Shown: piece after piece, positions 1 to 13,569 of the stretch
Layout of the letters: the number at the start of each line of letters is the position of its first letter
Numbering within the stretch: the stretch's first letter is position 1
DNA from: Stercorarius parasiticus
Taxonomy: Eukaryota > Chordata > Aves > Charadriiformes > Stercorariidae
NCBI GenBank assembly: GCA_013396915.1
Contig: VWZL01000670.1
Location: 376,986-440,985 of the forward strand
Direction: 5' to 3'
DNA length: 64,000 nt
The notes under the pieces: model-generated
The model's input: the letters and a program-made list of their open reading frames with translations, nothing else
What the model was told of the DNA's origin: nothing
Database searches by the model: none
Translations under genes and position numbers: made by a program

Positions 1-3000
1 AGAGCTAATAATAGAGTAAGGAGTTACATAAATCAATATAGATAATAGAATCTATTCTTGAATAGTATGGTGATATGTTTGCAAGACATATATATGTAAT
101 TCCTTTTATATTATCAGCCAATAAATACATTACCAAATTCAACTCGTGTTTGTCATTATCTTCAATAGCCTACATAAAACCCCAGATAATGTATATACTT
201 AAATGAAAAGTGGCCATTGGCCATTTTATGCCTTCTAGCTCTTAATACCTCTTTCAGCAAGAGCATCTTGGTAATTCTCCCCTGAAGTTTACCTCAAAGA
301 CCCCTGAGAATTATTTCTACTAGAGATGTAGTGCATAGAACTGGCTGATAATGAACATTTACTCTAGAAAAGATAGGGAAAAGCATGAAGGTTCAATGGC
401 CAGTGGTTCAAAATCATCATAGCAGATGAAAAAATTTAACAGTGAATCCAGGAATTAAAATAGAAGTAGAACAACTTTTCTCCTCTGCATTGGTCCCTCA
501 GCTTTCCCTGTTTTGGGGAGATTATTATTTTCCATCAATGCTGCTTGATATGTCAGTGTATGGATAGCAAAATGGCATTCAATTTCTTTTTGCTGCAGTC
601 TGGCCTTGCAAAATTGTTTCTGATTTTCTGCTCACTGTCTCCTGAATGTCTCCTTTGACATTACTGTGTTTAGATTTTTCTTTCCTTCTGTCTTTTTGTC
701 TTGTGTAAAATTGCATTTTGCCTGTACGAATTTTAACATTCTACTTCTACTTTCCCAATTTTCATGTCCCTGACTCCCTTCAGATTATTTTTCAGTTTTC
801 ATTGCAGTAAATGAATTACAGTAAAAAATTACAGTAAAATCTAATCTTTAGTATAACAGTACACAGCTTTTTCTGCTGGAGAGAACACAGCAATAAGATG
901 ATTTCTGTGATCATTAACATTTAAGGTGAGCTATTAAAACAGGAAAAAGAAAACTAGCTAGGAAAGAGAAAACATGAGCATGAAGCAATTCCATGCAAAG
1001 CAGTGTTAAGTTGTAACAAATGTTGAGAGATTGGAGTTGTAACACTGGTGATGATGCCTCTATATTAGGGACACAGAAAATTCCATTTCTATTGCATATA
1101 TGTTCTAGGAGGATATCTTTACCACGAAGCTACAGAATATTCATGTGTGAAAAAAGTATTCTATCATTTATGTTAGCATTAGTCCATTTTACGTATGTAA
1201 TTCTTTTTTGCAGTCTCAAGAACGTTAAGAGCTGCTATATACTTCAGATCAAGAGGCCATCTGGCCAATATTCTGTCCTAACAGTGGCTAGAGACAAATC
1301 CATAGGAAAGAGGAACAAAAGAATAAGGATATGGACATCTTCCCCTAATACTCTCCTGAGTCCCCAGTTATTTTCAGGATGGGGGATATCCTGGGTTAGA
1401 TATAATTTGTTCATTTAATAGCTGCCAGTGGAGCTCTCTTCTCAAGTACTCCTGATCGCTTTTGTGCTAGGCAAGGGTGGGTGCATTCCCACTCTCCTTT
1501 GCCAAGGAATTTGATGGGTCTACTAACTATGTAGTTAAGAAACATTTTCTTTTGTCATATGAACCTCTCACGCCCCCTATATCTAGGCAAACAGGTCTAA
1601 GCATTTGCTAAAGAACAAAACAGTTTCAAAAAGAACAGGTGAGGAAACTGCATCTTAAAGCATTGTAGTGTTCTGTTGATGAGGGCATCTATCGGAAAGA
1701 AATCACGGTTCAAATCTACTCTTTTTCCATTTGAAGGTAGTTTGAATCCTGTTATTCATTAGGATACCCTAATCAATAAGATACAGAATACAGCCAAGTT
1801 TCTTCATGCCTTTGTGAAAAATATTTGGCTAGTTACTGACTCAGGAAGTGAAAATGAAAATGATACTGACGATGACTCTGTCATGTCGGTTCCTAATGCA
1901 TGCACCATAGTGTTTCTCTTTAAACAATATCAAAACATTGTCAGGACAATGCTGAACATAGTGTCTTCCAGTAGTGATGTGCTACCCCTTGAAATCATGG
2001 ACTTTAGCCTCCCTACCAGAAAAAAGAATCAAGCCTGACTATACTACATCCACGATTAGTGTTTATTTCTGAGCTATTGCACAAACCACTAAGCCAAGAC
2101 TTTGTTTCATCTTGAAAGTAGGTTTTCCTATCAAAAATTTAATTTCAGATCAAAGGAAATGTTTTGTGTTGACTGAAACATGCTTTATGATATTACTAAG
2201 AATTATTAAAAACAGAAGTAATTCAAAATGAACTGATCTCCATACTCTTATTTAAGTCTGGCTGCAGAGAAATTTTATTATTCCCACAGCCCTGAGAACA
2301 CAGTCATAATGAATACATCTGAACCCACAGTAGAAATGGTCCAGATGAAATACTTAGGTGAGGCTGTTATATATACTCCAACTCAAATCAAGTCTAATTC
2401 AGCATTAGTTAATAGACATATAAAAGAAAATAATTTTGCAAGCCAGACTTAAATTTCTAGAGGAGACAGTGTAAAAATAAACAGCGCAGGTGTCTATTAA
2501 GAACCCTAATTACCTTATTCTGACTTATAAGCAGATTTTAAACTTCGGGAAAAATATGATACTCTAATATGCATTATTGAAAATATTTTAAAACTAAATC
2601 CCTAACGTAGTTTTCAATTATATTTCTGTCAAGTCAAAAGTAATCATCACACTAGCACTACATGTTGTTTGTCCTAGTGCAATTACACAAAAAACAGTAT
2701 TCAACGGTATATATCGTCTCACATCCAATGAAATTTCTGCATAGGTAACTTCTGTGGCCACTGCTTTGAAGCTAGATATTACAACAGTGAAAGAATCGAG
2801 ATAGTTGGAGAATAGAAGCATAAATGTAACAAGAATCACTGTATTTTAAATATAAATTTCATCAACGGCCACAGACAAATTATGACTGATAATCTGTGTA
2901 ATAAAGTAACGAGAAGAACTAAATGGTAAACGAAGTGTTATATCACATTTTGATGCTAGGAACCCTCAAAAGAAAGAAAAAAAAACATTATGGCAGAGAG

Positions 3001-3002
3001 AC
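1..3002. other. Unremarkable AT-rich intron
   Basis: I saw no gene, recognisable repeat family or RNA gene. The open frames here (the longest 132 codons at 1020-1418) have no recognisable domains and biased AT-rich composition. Confidence 0.6.
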
Positions 3003-3072
3003 AGAAAGGAGGAAAAAAAGGAAAAAAGGGGAAAGGAGGGGGGGGGAAGAAAAAAAACAGAAAAAAAAGAAA
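3003..3072 (+). repeat. Homopurine tract
   Basis: Positions 3003-3057 are 55 consecutive purines (A and G runs, including a run of nine G). After one C the tract continues as A-rich purine to 3072. It could form triplex DNA, but nothing shows that it does. Confidence 0.9.
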
Positions 3073-6000
3073 CTAGCTGCAGTAATTTCTGTCATTCATA
3101 ACTTGCCATAATTATCTACACTGCAAAACTGCTGCTGTAATTTGAAATGCCTCCCTCCTGATCTAATCGGCAGACTAATGTAATGACTTGACTAAGAACC
3201 AGGAATGTAGATCTTGCCATTATGTCAGATTCACTTGGATTTTAATGCAATATTCCCTCAGGAATACCCATGATTTAATTAAAAACATTGTGTTTCACTG
3301 TCCAGCACAGCACCTGCAGCATCACTTAGTGTGTGAATCTTGATTCCCTGGAGTGAATTGCAGCTGACCTTTTTGATTTCAATTTAGCAATCACTTTGCA
3401 GCTAAAATTTCAACTGTTTCCTATTTAGCTCTTAAATGCACTTCTGTGGCTCCAGTTCTTGAATTTTGATGTTTATCAAAGCAGTATTTCAAATTTGCAA
3501 TGATTTTTCCCCTCAAAATACTGCTGCTACAACAAATACGAGTAGCAGAAATCACAGTCACCTATGATTTAGAAACTGATTCATTCCACGGAATATAAAT
3601 GCTTCTGAACAAAGCTATATGAAACAGCTTGCAGCTGAGTTAAAGCAATATTCTCAAAGAAATTATTACCAACCGTACTGTATTATAACATAACCTTATA
3701 TGATACAGTATTTTCTATTCCGAGCTTCATAATCAATAGGGTGCTTTGTCCCAGTTCCTTTTTATGCACAGAAAATAAGTCAAGGAGTTGGAAAGAAGCC
3801 CTATCTAGGCAATATTCCAGACCATGAAAATATGGCAATGTGGAGATGTTAAGATAGGTGGCTTTATAAAAATCATCACATTTTTAGTTACAAAGAGGTA
3901 ATCATTCTATCACTTCTTATCATGGTAGAAGTGTGTGGAAACGCTTCTGCACAAGATTGCTGCTGGACTTGGCAAAGCCACTGTTAACCAAAAATTGAAA
4001 CGTATTTTCCTCATTTCACTTTTGAACACGATGAGTTGTCTCTGTTAGCTGGTGATCTGCACATTAACAAGAAAAATTCTTTAAGCCATATAGTTTATTT
4101 AAATTTAATTCCTGACCGACTAGCATCAGAAACACTTCTGATGGTAATAGCATGCAATTAAATAACAAATTAGGTGGTAAATTAATTGTAGTTCTTCATT
4201 AAGACATTTGTGCACAGTGATAAATCTGGTAACAAAAAAGTAGCCTTTATCTCTGTAAAACTGAGGATATTCCAGAGCTTCCGAAGACCAGCTACTGCAG
4301 TGCTCTGTAAGGTCACATTTTCCTCCACTAAGCACTTTGGAGAAGCCTGAAAATAGGCTTGGGACTGTTCCGCTATTGGATTTTCATGTTTGGATTTTTG
4401 GACTGAAAACACTGAAGAATTCTTCTCCAGGCACATATACATCTACTGCTCCTACATATATTCTGATCCATTAGCCCTTGCGGAATTAAATATTTTAAAT
4501 TCTTTATTACTAACACGGTTATTAAAAGAAAGGACAAAACCTTTAATTATGCTGAGAATAAAATTACCAAGGTCTGATTTACTACTGCCTGTGGTAAACA
4601 CATTACAGTTGACCAGCTGAAGTGGATTTATGAGCGCGTTGCACCACTGGCCAGTGTATGTCAGACTGGGTGTACAGAGAAACCTGACCTCTTATTTCTT
4701 AGAAAGCATTCTCAAAGTGAATCCTTTCTTTAGGGGACATCTCAAAATGCCACAGTAGTTTTCCCAATGGGGAACTCGGGTTCAGGCTTTTATTCCGACA
4801 CAATGTATACAAGATCTAGAAAAAATATCAGGAAAAAAAAAAAGGAGGATTTTCAAAGGTGCTTTCTCACCTTACTGAATCAATCTCAGTCAAAGATTAA
4901 TCAGCATAACCTATTTGTCCTTTACTCTGCAGTAAACTGTTTTTCTTTGCTTCCTATAAAACACACAACACACTTCTGAAAAGATGCAAAATAATTAAAC
5001 AGTACAGTGCTGGATGAGGTAATATATCTTGTCTGAGCTACTCCTGCCAAATTTCACATTTTTAAGAGCTTACAGGAAGAATTGCTAAAATGCAATCTTA
5101 TTTTTCTCCCTTTCACTTTGACTGTTCATTATATATACGGCAGATCCTCTGGTCAGACACTAAATATAACAATGAGCTGCAGCAGTGGAGAAAGCAATAA
5201 AGACTTAGAAGGGCTGGCATGAATGGCACCATTTTTTCCAGCCCATGTAGCAGCCTGTTTTTAAACAGACACCAAAACAATATAAGGACTGTCCAAGGAG
5301 TTAACTTGTCTATACGGGCTTCACCTAAGGCCCTATCTTAATTGATATGATTATAATAGTATTACAAGTGTTGTGTCCAGCAATGCTGGGATGGAAAAAG
5401 ATAAAAATGTGACAATGGCATAGCTTTTCAGTTCCTGATATCAACTAATAAGATAGCTCCATCAAATGGGAAGACAACTTTGCATATTTAGAGCTACACA
5501 GGGTGCAATGGGGGTTTTGTCTGCTCCTCATATGTTGAAGTATTTAAGTGGACTGACTGCTAGGCTAACATGAGTCCGATGTCATATACAGTATGAAGGC
5601 TGGATCTCATCCATAAAGTCTTGGCAATCTATCCCATTGAGATGCCAGCAATTAATTCAAATGTTTGTGTTAAAGTTGCCATTTAGTTGCTTAGAATGAG
5701 GAGGTTAGCTGCAAACAGGCATGATTGCTCTCTGTATGCTCTCAAAGCAGAGGTGACTGCTTAAGAGGTAGATTGATACAGATAATTTAAGTACCGATCT
5801 GAATCTTCAGACAGAATTTTAGAAGAAACATTTTAGTTTTCTTAAGATGCTAGCACACTCAATGGATTTTAAAAGTGCTCTTTATATCCATGCTTCTTGA
5901 TTCTGCCTGAAAAGTGCACTTAACTACCTGGAAATATAAGGATTTTTCAAAGCTCTACCAGCTCCATAAAAAAAATTGGGATTGGTAGATAGACTATTGG

Positions 6001-8307
6001 ATTGACCCTTAAAACATTTTGAAGTTTTCATATTTCTGCCACCTACAGTGCAAGAAAAGTATCTTATTATTAGGGGACAGTTCCTATTGCAAAGCAGGCT
6101 CTAGAGAAATTTGTCACTGCAAACAAAAGCATTTGAACATACACATCAGCGGAATACAGCCATGGCTACAAGCTACCTTTCTGGTCAGCTTCAGAAGCTC
6201 TTTTTCCTTTTTTCTTAGGTTAATACAATGCAGCTCTAGATTAGTTTTTATGCATTCCTTTAAACAATTGTGTATAAATTCAAGACAAACAGTCATTTAA
6301 ACATTGCTGGCTGACAATCAAACCCTCAGCAAACACACTTGCTGCATAACTACCTGGTGTCTTGGCTACCCCTTCTGTCCATCTGTCAGGATGGCACCCT
6401 GCCTGCTCCAAAGTTGGTTGGACCCCTCTAGTAAGGCATGGGTGCCAGACAGCACCAACTTCTACAGAGCAGCCTTCTTCAACCCGCACACGCTATCCCC
6501 TCTGCAAGAGCTCCTGCCTCCATGCCAGCGATGAAGCATTGGCACAACATCCTTCCTCGCAATTGATCCCACCTGTTGATACTTACACAGCGAGAAAGGA
6601 AAAAAAAAAAACCACAAAACCTAGGAAAGAGAGACAGACAGGCATTTCTGGTTGCCAAGAAGGCAGGTGGGGTAGCAGCAGGTGTCTGATCAACTCAGGA
6701 AGATAACAGGGTGTCAAAATGTTTCTAACTGGAAAGTGCGGTACTCCTTTCAGGACTCCATCCAAAGACAATCAACATATCCATCAGTGACTTCAGGGGG
6801 CAGCCTTTTACACTCTTCGGTGGTATGTTAGAGAGAAAATAAGTCAATAGTGTCACAAAAGCAATTCAAACACTGGCTAAATATTGGCAATAAGCTGCAT
6901 CACTGTCCTCTTTTCACCAACAAAAGGACAAACATATACAGCATGAAAGGGATACTAGGAAGATTTTAGATTTGACGTACATGAGAAGGACTTTTTCAAA
7001 CCCAGACTGGAAAATGCTTGAGGGAAACCCTGATCCTGCTGAAATCAGCTATGCCAAAATTTTATTTTTTGCTGTGAGTGATGAATAGTTACTGAGGTAA
7101 ATAAGCTTATAAGTTACCAAAATATGACCCACAGATCTCATATTTTCAGCTCAGTAGGAACTGAAAAGGGGAAGGAAGTTCCTTTAGACTGAAAGCATCC
7201 TTGAAAGAAAATGCCAGTAGCAAAGTCCACATTCATTACAGAGATATCTGAAAAGTACCATCCAAAAATCTGTACAATTTGCAAGGCTGAAATGTCCTTT
7301 TGAGGTTAAAATTAGTAATGCATCTGTCTCTAAATAAATAAATGAATAAAAATCCTATCATTAATTATTATCTTTTCATCAGTATCTGGGACAGCTTCCC
7401 AACTGGCTGAAATTCTTTTCTTTTTTCTCTTTCTTTATAGAGCCATCATGCTGTGTGGTCAATCGTGGATGGCTATTACATGTATGATTGCTTTTCCTGA
7501 TGGGATAATCTTAATCCCACAATTTTTTCCCCTTTGAAATGTATATGAATGAAAATGAAAATAAACATATTATCTTCCAAAACTAATGATGTGAATAAAT
7601 ATAAATCAGAATTACCTTTATGGCAGGAGTTTGGGACTTCCAAAGGAACCTGCTGTCCAAGTGCAGAATTTACATCATAATGATATGTTTCGGTGTCTGA
7701 TGCCAAGAACAGAAGCCAGAACCTCTCTTAATTTCCTAGGCATGTGTTTATATATCCAATGACAGTAAAATATAGACACAGTTCTGGGAGGAAAAACCTG
7801 TATCTAGGGCTCCCCAAACCCACAGAGGCAGCCTTAGGTACAGAGTTACAATCTTCCCTTTTCTTTGTTTGGATGATTTACCCTTTTAGAATATACGTAC
7901 ATGCTTAAATGCTCTCTAGATGCCCCTTTAGACTATTAAATGCTTTATCTGTTCTGGACACCATTTTCTCTAAATTTATCCTTCTCTTTTAACTTCATTT
8001 GGATTTGGGTGTTTAATTGCCTCAGACTCTGAAAAAATGCAACCAAGACTGAATGAACTCTCATTAAGTCACGAGGTTTAATAATGCAGGCAGTGCCAAA
8101 AAACAGGAATGTTATTTGTTGCATCACTCTTACTGCAAGGAATGCAAATATGCTTTTCTCCGTCCATGGAGTTAGTGAGGGACAAGGTTTCTAGGGTGTG
8201 TTCTGAGCACCTGAACATAAGCATCTGATGTAACCATGATACCTGATTTACAGTTGCTGCTCCAGAAAGGTGTATCTGTCCATGTCATGTCTTTCAGCCT
8301 ATGCAGA
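3073..8307. other. AT-rich intron, no gene seen
   Basis: Nothing codes convincingly. The part 3120-3700 is rich in TAAT/ATTA-type words and looks like possible conserved non-coding DNA, by eye only. A GC-richer patch at 6300-6700 gives overlapping frames with no family. Near 7030 a phrase (cctgatcctgctgaaatcag) recalls old dispersed amniote repeats. Confidence 0.5.
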
Positions 8308-8612
8308 TCATAGAATCATAGAATGTGTTGGGTTGGAAGGGACCTTTAAAGGTCATCTACTCCAACCCCGCTGCAGTAAGCACGGACATCTTCAACTAGA
8401 TCAGATTGCTCAGAGCCTCATCCAGCCTGGCCTTGAATGTCTCCAGGGATGGGGCCTCCACCAGCTCTCCGGGCAACCTGTTCCAGTGCCTCACCACCCT
8501 CATCGTAAAGAACTTCTTCCTAATGTCTAATCTAAACCTACCCTGCTCTAGTTTAAAACCATTGCCCCTCGTCCTATCACTACATGCCCTTGCAAACAGC
8601 CCCTCCCCCTCC
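8308..8612 (-). mobile_element. CR1 retrotransposon, 3' fragment (copy A)
   Basis: On the plus strand it starts with tcatagaatcatagaatg, the reverse complement of the CR1 3' terminal repeats. It continues with the usual antisense landmarks (ggttggaagggacct, ctccagggatggggcctcca, cctgttccagtgcctcacca, taaagaacttcttcctaatg). The CR1 body fades near 8610, so this is a 5'-truncated copy holding the 3'UTR and the last part of ORF2. It is in sense orientation relative to CSMD1. The reading frame is broken. No clear target duplication was seen. Confidence 0.93.
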
Positions 8613-11600
8613 CACCAGATGTCTTGTTAGATCCAAAAGCACTGAAGAAGCACTTCACATGAACGTCTAAGTAAACGTCGATCACTACTCATATATCTTC
8701 ATTGCATGCACGTGAGTTTTCTCTGCCTTTGCTTTTGAGCGTAGCTGCAGTGGAGCCAGGGCACGCAAATGGGAAAATGAGAAACTAGCCTTACGGTCAG
8801 CATCTCAGAGTGTTGAGCCCATGTTTATTTCTATAATGACAACAAAATGCTGTGCCATTCATTTGTCTTTATTGCCACACTTTTCACCCAGTCATATGTG
8901 AGACAATTCAAAGCTATGAAACAACTTTGGGAACAGCAGGACAACATGTTGGGCAGAATTACAAATGAGGTCATAAAAATCAAATGTCAGGAACATCACT
9001 CCCTGTATATCATACAGTTTATAAATTAGACTTAGTTCAAAGGCTGTTGCTGCCCAACCTATAACAATTTCAGCACTGGACAATGAATGTCCCAGGGCTT
9101 TGTTGTAGAATTTGAACTCAAAATCACTGGCACTGAAACTGAAATCTGTGTGTATGTATTTTCCATTTCCATTTCTTCTCTTGAAGAAAGTTCAATCAAG
9201 AAAAAAAAAGTCCTGAGAGTTTAAAAAGTAATTGCTGTTGGAACAGAAATGAGAATAGGGGTGATGCTTCCTTATCCTGGCAAAGGAAATACCACCGTAC
9301 AAACATTTTCTTGCAGAAAAGCATATCTACACATTTGGTCATATCTCACATCTAGCACTTTTTCATCTGATTCCCAATAGGCCACCCTCATTCTGTAAAC
9401 AGCCGCATAGCTTCCCCTATGTAAAAGGATATTTTGGAATTAATCAAAGACCATCTACAAAATTCCCAATTTTTAACTAATTTATCGATAATCTGCTGGT
9501 TTGCATGTCCTTGCCAATGCAGAATACTGGAGCTGTATAGTTACCCTTTTGTGGGCATTAGCTATATTCAACATTCTTTGTCCTCTTGCACATTATTACT
9601 ATTATTATTATTATTGAATTTAAAAAACTGCTGAGGTGTCTATCCCTCTTACTTGAATCCATGAGGACATGTCATGTTTTGGACCATTCTTCACCCAAAA
9701 CAGGGCCTAAAGGAAGTTTTTGTAAGACTTGCTGAAAAGATTTCTGTTTTGTTACAAACTAGATTTCTTCTTAAACAAACTTCTTTTGTTCCATAAAATT
9801 GTCACTGTAATTTTGAATTTTCTTTAAGAAGGGACCTAAAATATTGGATTTCTGAAAATATGATTTTAATCAAAACTGAAATATCTGAATCTCAGATTCA
9901 TCTTAGTTACCATTCTTTTCTGTGGGCCAGAGCTCCTGACCACATCTGTTGTTATACATGGCACGGGGGAGATCACAATATGTTCAAGAAAATGTTTTTC
10001 AGAGATCCAAGACAGAAACATGGGTCTACATGAAGTGTCACTATTGAAAGCCTGAAAGCATCCATCAAATATTTTCAAAATCCAAATATTTGCTTTCATC
10101 TGATTATTGTGAATTTCAATTATTTAATAAAGAATTAAAATTTTAATGGGGAAGAAGAGATCTGCTGTGACTATCTCTTATTCCAGAGAGTTCCAGAGTA
10201 TTTTTAGTGATATATTGAAAATAAGGCCAGATCTTAAATGGTATAAATCATAGCTCCATATATTTCACAACAAAAAATATCAAAGGAAGTATGTCAGTTT
10301 ACAGAATTTAAAAATCTGGATCTCAGATTCAGGTCAGTAACTACAGGAAACAGAAATAAATGTGTTCAAAATAGCTATGTGGCAATCCTCTGAAATTATG
10401 TTCTCTCCCATCAGCTGAATTCAGGGACAACTGAAACAGGTTCCATTATATACAGCTTTTAAAGAAAAAGTAAAGGAGTTTACCAGGCATTGTTCCTAGA
10501 CATAAATGCCAGATGAAAAGTAACTCCTACAAGAAAGGCTAGATAGGTGAGGTGGAAAACAATGAGATCCTTGTGATTCTGAGGCTTCTGAAACAAGGGA
10601 CAGAGGTTTGTGCATGCCAGAGGGCTGATGCTCACATGTGAGTGTGCTGATTAAACACTCCAGAAATGGGAATAATTCCTGCATGGGTGGAGACACATCA
10701 GGAAGCCTTCCACAGCAGAGTGGCAGCATACTTTCTATAAGGGGAAATTAGAAACCTGACTGCCTTAAAGAAGAAAAGAATTTGTAATAGCAGACAAGTA
10801 GGGTGGACTTAATGGACACAAGAGAGTATATTTCTAAAGTTATATAAATTAGATCCTAAGAATAGAAAAGTGACATGAAGTACCATGCCCCTTGAATGAA
10901 AGTGTGTGAGGATACTGTATGAATAGGATGTCTCCTACTCTCTGTATGCCTGCTGAGGCATATGTACCTCTGGAATAATAGAAACAACCTGACTTGAATG
11001 GAATCGCACCTATAACAAGCCTGTATCATTCCTCCTAGGGAAATACTGAAGGATAGAAAATTACTCTATGTTTGCCTAAAAGTTTTCTCAGTTCCCCCTT
11101 CTCCTAAACTCCTCTCACTACTTCTTTCTTCTTAACTCACTTCATGCTCTTTTTGAATGCTTTCTTTCATGTCGTGACCCTCCTTTTCTAAAAGGCAGAA
11201 CTTCTTTTTTTTTGTCTTCCACACACCTTATGCATAGTGGGTTTTTTCCTACTCTTCTCCTAGGCTAATTCCTCCTTACAGCCCAAGTGCCTTGTACTCG
11301 TTTCCTTCTTTCCCTTGTTTATCCTCCTTCTCTCAGATCTTTCTGTCTGAATTCTCTTACACTTTTACTCTCTGTGTTCAAATACTGCTTTAGGGGAATT
11401 TTTTTCTAATGACACACTCTTAAGTGAGGGAGGAATTGTATCATATCCCATGCCCATTACTCTTCCTCTGAGAGAGTAAGTGCTTAACTATTTGGCAATT
11501 TGCTAATATGGAAGCAAAGTACTTTCTCTGATTTCATGTCTTCAGTAGGTAAGATGTACCTTCCAGTAGGCAAACTGGGAAAAAAACTTGTGCTAGCTAC

Positions 11601-11896
11601 GGCACCATCCCTGCAGCACAGCAGTATCACATGGACCCTCTTCTGTCAGACCAGTTGGGGACAAGAGAAAGGACACGCAAAAACATTCATCAGTGATTAA
11701 GACAGCACATGGCACGTGGGCAATTCAGAAGGGGATTCAAACCAGGCAGTGTACTGGACAGGAAACATCATGTAGTCTGTTCAGTGAGTGGTTACCCTGA
11801 GGCAGCCAACTGGGAAATAAAATGATAGGAATTGACTGTAGATTTGATACCTCCCCTGTCACTGCAGTCAGCTATCTTAGCCCATATGGAATCTCT
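8613..11896. other. AT-rich intron, no gene seen
   Basis: No gene or identifiable mobile element apart from the ATT microsatellite. A pyrimidine-rich stretch (about 11090-11400) is low complexity. Confidence 0.55.
9592..9615 (+). repeat. (ATT)n microsatellite
   Basis: Eight ATT-type triplets with one substitution. Confidence 0.9.
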
Positions 11897-12054
11897 TCAC
11901 AGAATCACAGAATGGTTAGAGTTGGAAGGGACCGGAAGGGATCATCTAGTTCCAACCCCCATGGCAAGGGTGCTGAAAGCCCCATCCAACCTGACCTTGA
12001 ACACTTCCAGGGATGGGGCCTCCACAGCTTTTCTGGGCAACCTGTTCCAGTATC

Positions 12055-12609
12055 TCACCACCCTAACAATAAAGAATTTTTTCTAATATCTAACCTAAAT
12101 CTACCTTCTTTCAGTTTAAAACCCTTACCCCTTGTCCTATCACTACACTCACTCATAAAGAGTCCCTCCCCATCTTTCTTGTAGGCTTCCTTTAAGTACT
12201 GGAAAGCTAATATAAGGTCTCCCCAGAGCCTTCTCTTCTCCAGGCTGAACAACCCCAACTCTCTCAGCCTGTCCTCATAGCAGAGGTGCTCCATTCCTCT
12301 AATGATTTTTGTGGCCCTCCTCTGGACTTGATCCAACAGGTCTATGTCCTTCTTGTGTTGGTGGCTCCAGAGCTGGATGCAGTACTCCAGGTGGGGTCTC
12401 ACCAGAACAGAGCAGAGGGGCAGTATCACCTCCCTCGACCTGCTGGCCATGCTTCTTTTGATGCAACCCAGGATGCAGTTAGCTTTCTGGGCTGCGAGCA
12501 CACATTGACAGCTCAGGTTGAGTTTATCAATGAACATCCTTCTCCTCAGGGCTGCTCTCAATCCATTCTCCGCCCAGCCTGTATTTGTGCTTGGGGTTGC
12601 CCTGACCAA
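12055..12609 (-). pseudogene. CR1 ORF2 C-terminal reverse-transcriptase fragment (copy B)
   Basis: This open frame contains CR1 RT thumb and C-terminal signatures: [55 protein letters not shown] and [21 protein letters not shown]. It runs off frame after DIRK, in a T-rich stretch near 12070, and so loses the final part of ORF2. Its first 20 or so codons are out-of-frame sequence caused by a small deletion relative to other CR1 copies. Confidence 0.9.
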
Positions 12610-12850
12610 GGTGCAGGACCTTGCACTTGGCCTGGTTGAACTTCATGAGGTTTGCAAAGGTCCACCTCCCAAGCCTGTCCAGGTCCCTTTGTATGGCATC
12701 CCTTCCCTCCAGTGTGTCAACACCACCACACAGCTTGGTGTCATCGGCAAGCTTGCTGAGGGTGCACTCAATCTCACTGTCCATGTCACCAACAAAGATG
12801 TTAAACAGCACCAGTCCCAATACTAACCCCTCAGGAACGCTACTCATCAC
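12527..12850 (-). pseudogene. CR1 ORF2 catalytic palm fragment (copy B)
   Basis: The frame carries the RT palm region: VLFNIFVGDMDSEIECTLSK, then LADDTKL (catalytic motif C, ADD kept) and LMKFNQAKCKVLHLGQGNP. It stops after ESSPEEKD, where a deletion shifts the frame into the C-terminal fragment. It is a dead relic. Confidence 0.9.
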
Positions 12851-13569
12851 TGCTCACCGCTTTAGCAAATCAAACTGTTGACTGCAACTCTTTGAGTGTG
12901 GCCATCCAGCCAATTCCTTATACACCAAGTGCTCCATCTGTCAAATCCCTGTCTCCAATTTAGAGGCAAGGATGTTGTGCAGGCCAGTGTCAAATGCTTT
13001 GCCCAAGTCCAGGTAGATGACGTCAGTTGCTCTTCTGTAAGATCTTCTCCTGAATGTATACTCATGTACCTATAGTCATTTTCCCCAAATACTCCTTCTT
13101 TTGAAACACAGCTAAAGGACAAAAAAGAGCTATAATATAGAGCAGCTGCAAATTTGAAGTATTTATTGACAGTGGAGAAACCCAAGTTCACTTCTTTCCT
13201 TGGCCTAAAGTAAATGAAACCCACATAATATAATTTCATAGATTGATGTCTTATTCCATACTTCGCATGCTGAAGTGATCTTGTGGAAAGAATATATGTT
13301 TCAGGGAGTCAAAATGTAGCATGAATTTGTAGCTCATTTCTACGAGCAGTCACCTTTGGTGTTGGTAAAATCTGAATTTTCTCCCTGATTTGGAAAGAGT
13401 TTCTAGATTTCATGCAATGTCTGTTTCCTATCTCCCTGCTGCCATTTATTGTTAAGGAAGTTTAACAAAAACATTGATCTGTAAACAAAGGCTAAAGAGT
13501 AACTACCATTATAAAAAGCAAACAATGAACAAGGAAAGAGTGTTCAGGCAAAACTAGCATTGATGCCCA

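Larger units (their letters stand above)
11897..13040 (-). mobile_element. CR1 retrotransposon, 1.1-kb 5'-truncated copy (copy B)
   Basis: The element starts on plus with tcacagaatcacagaatgg (3' end) and runs through the 3'UTR, the C-terminal region and most of the reverse-transcriptase palm and thumb. It ends near 13040, within the region coding for the D-containing motif A (antisense of LDLGKAFDT). The frame is broken by several indels, so the enzyme is dead. It is sense-oriented in the CSMD1 intron. Confidence 0.95.

Noticed and set aside
12286..12881. Plus-strand frames of about 100 codons in the 12-kb region
   Set aside because: Antisense shadows of the CR1 reverse-transcriptase on minus.
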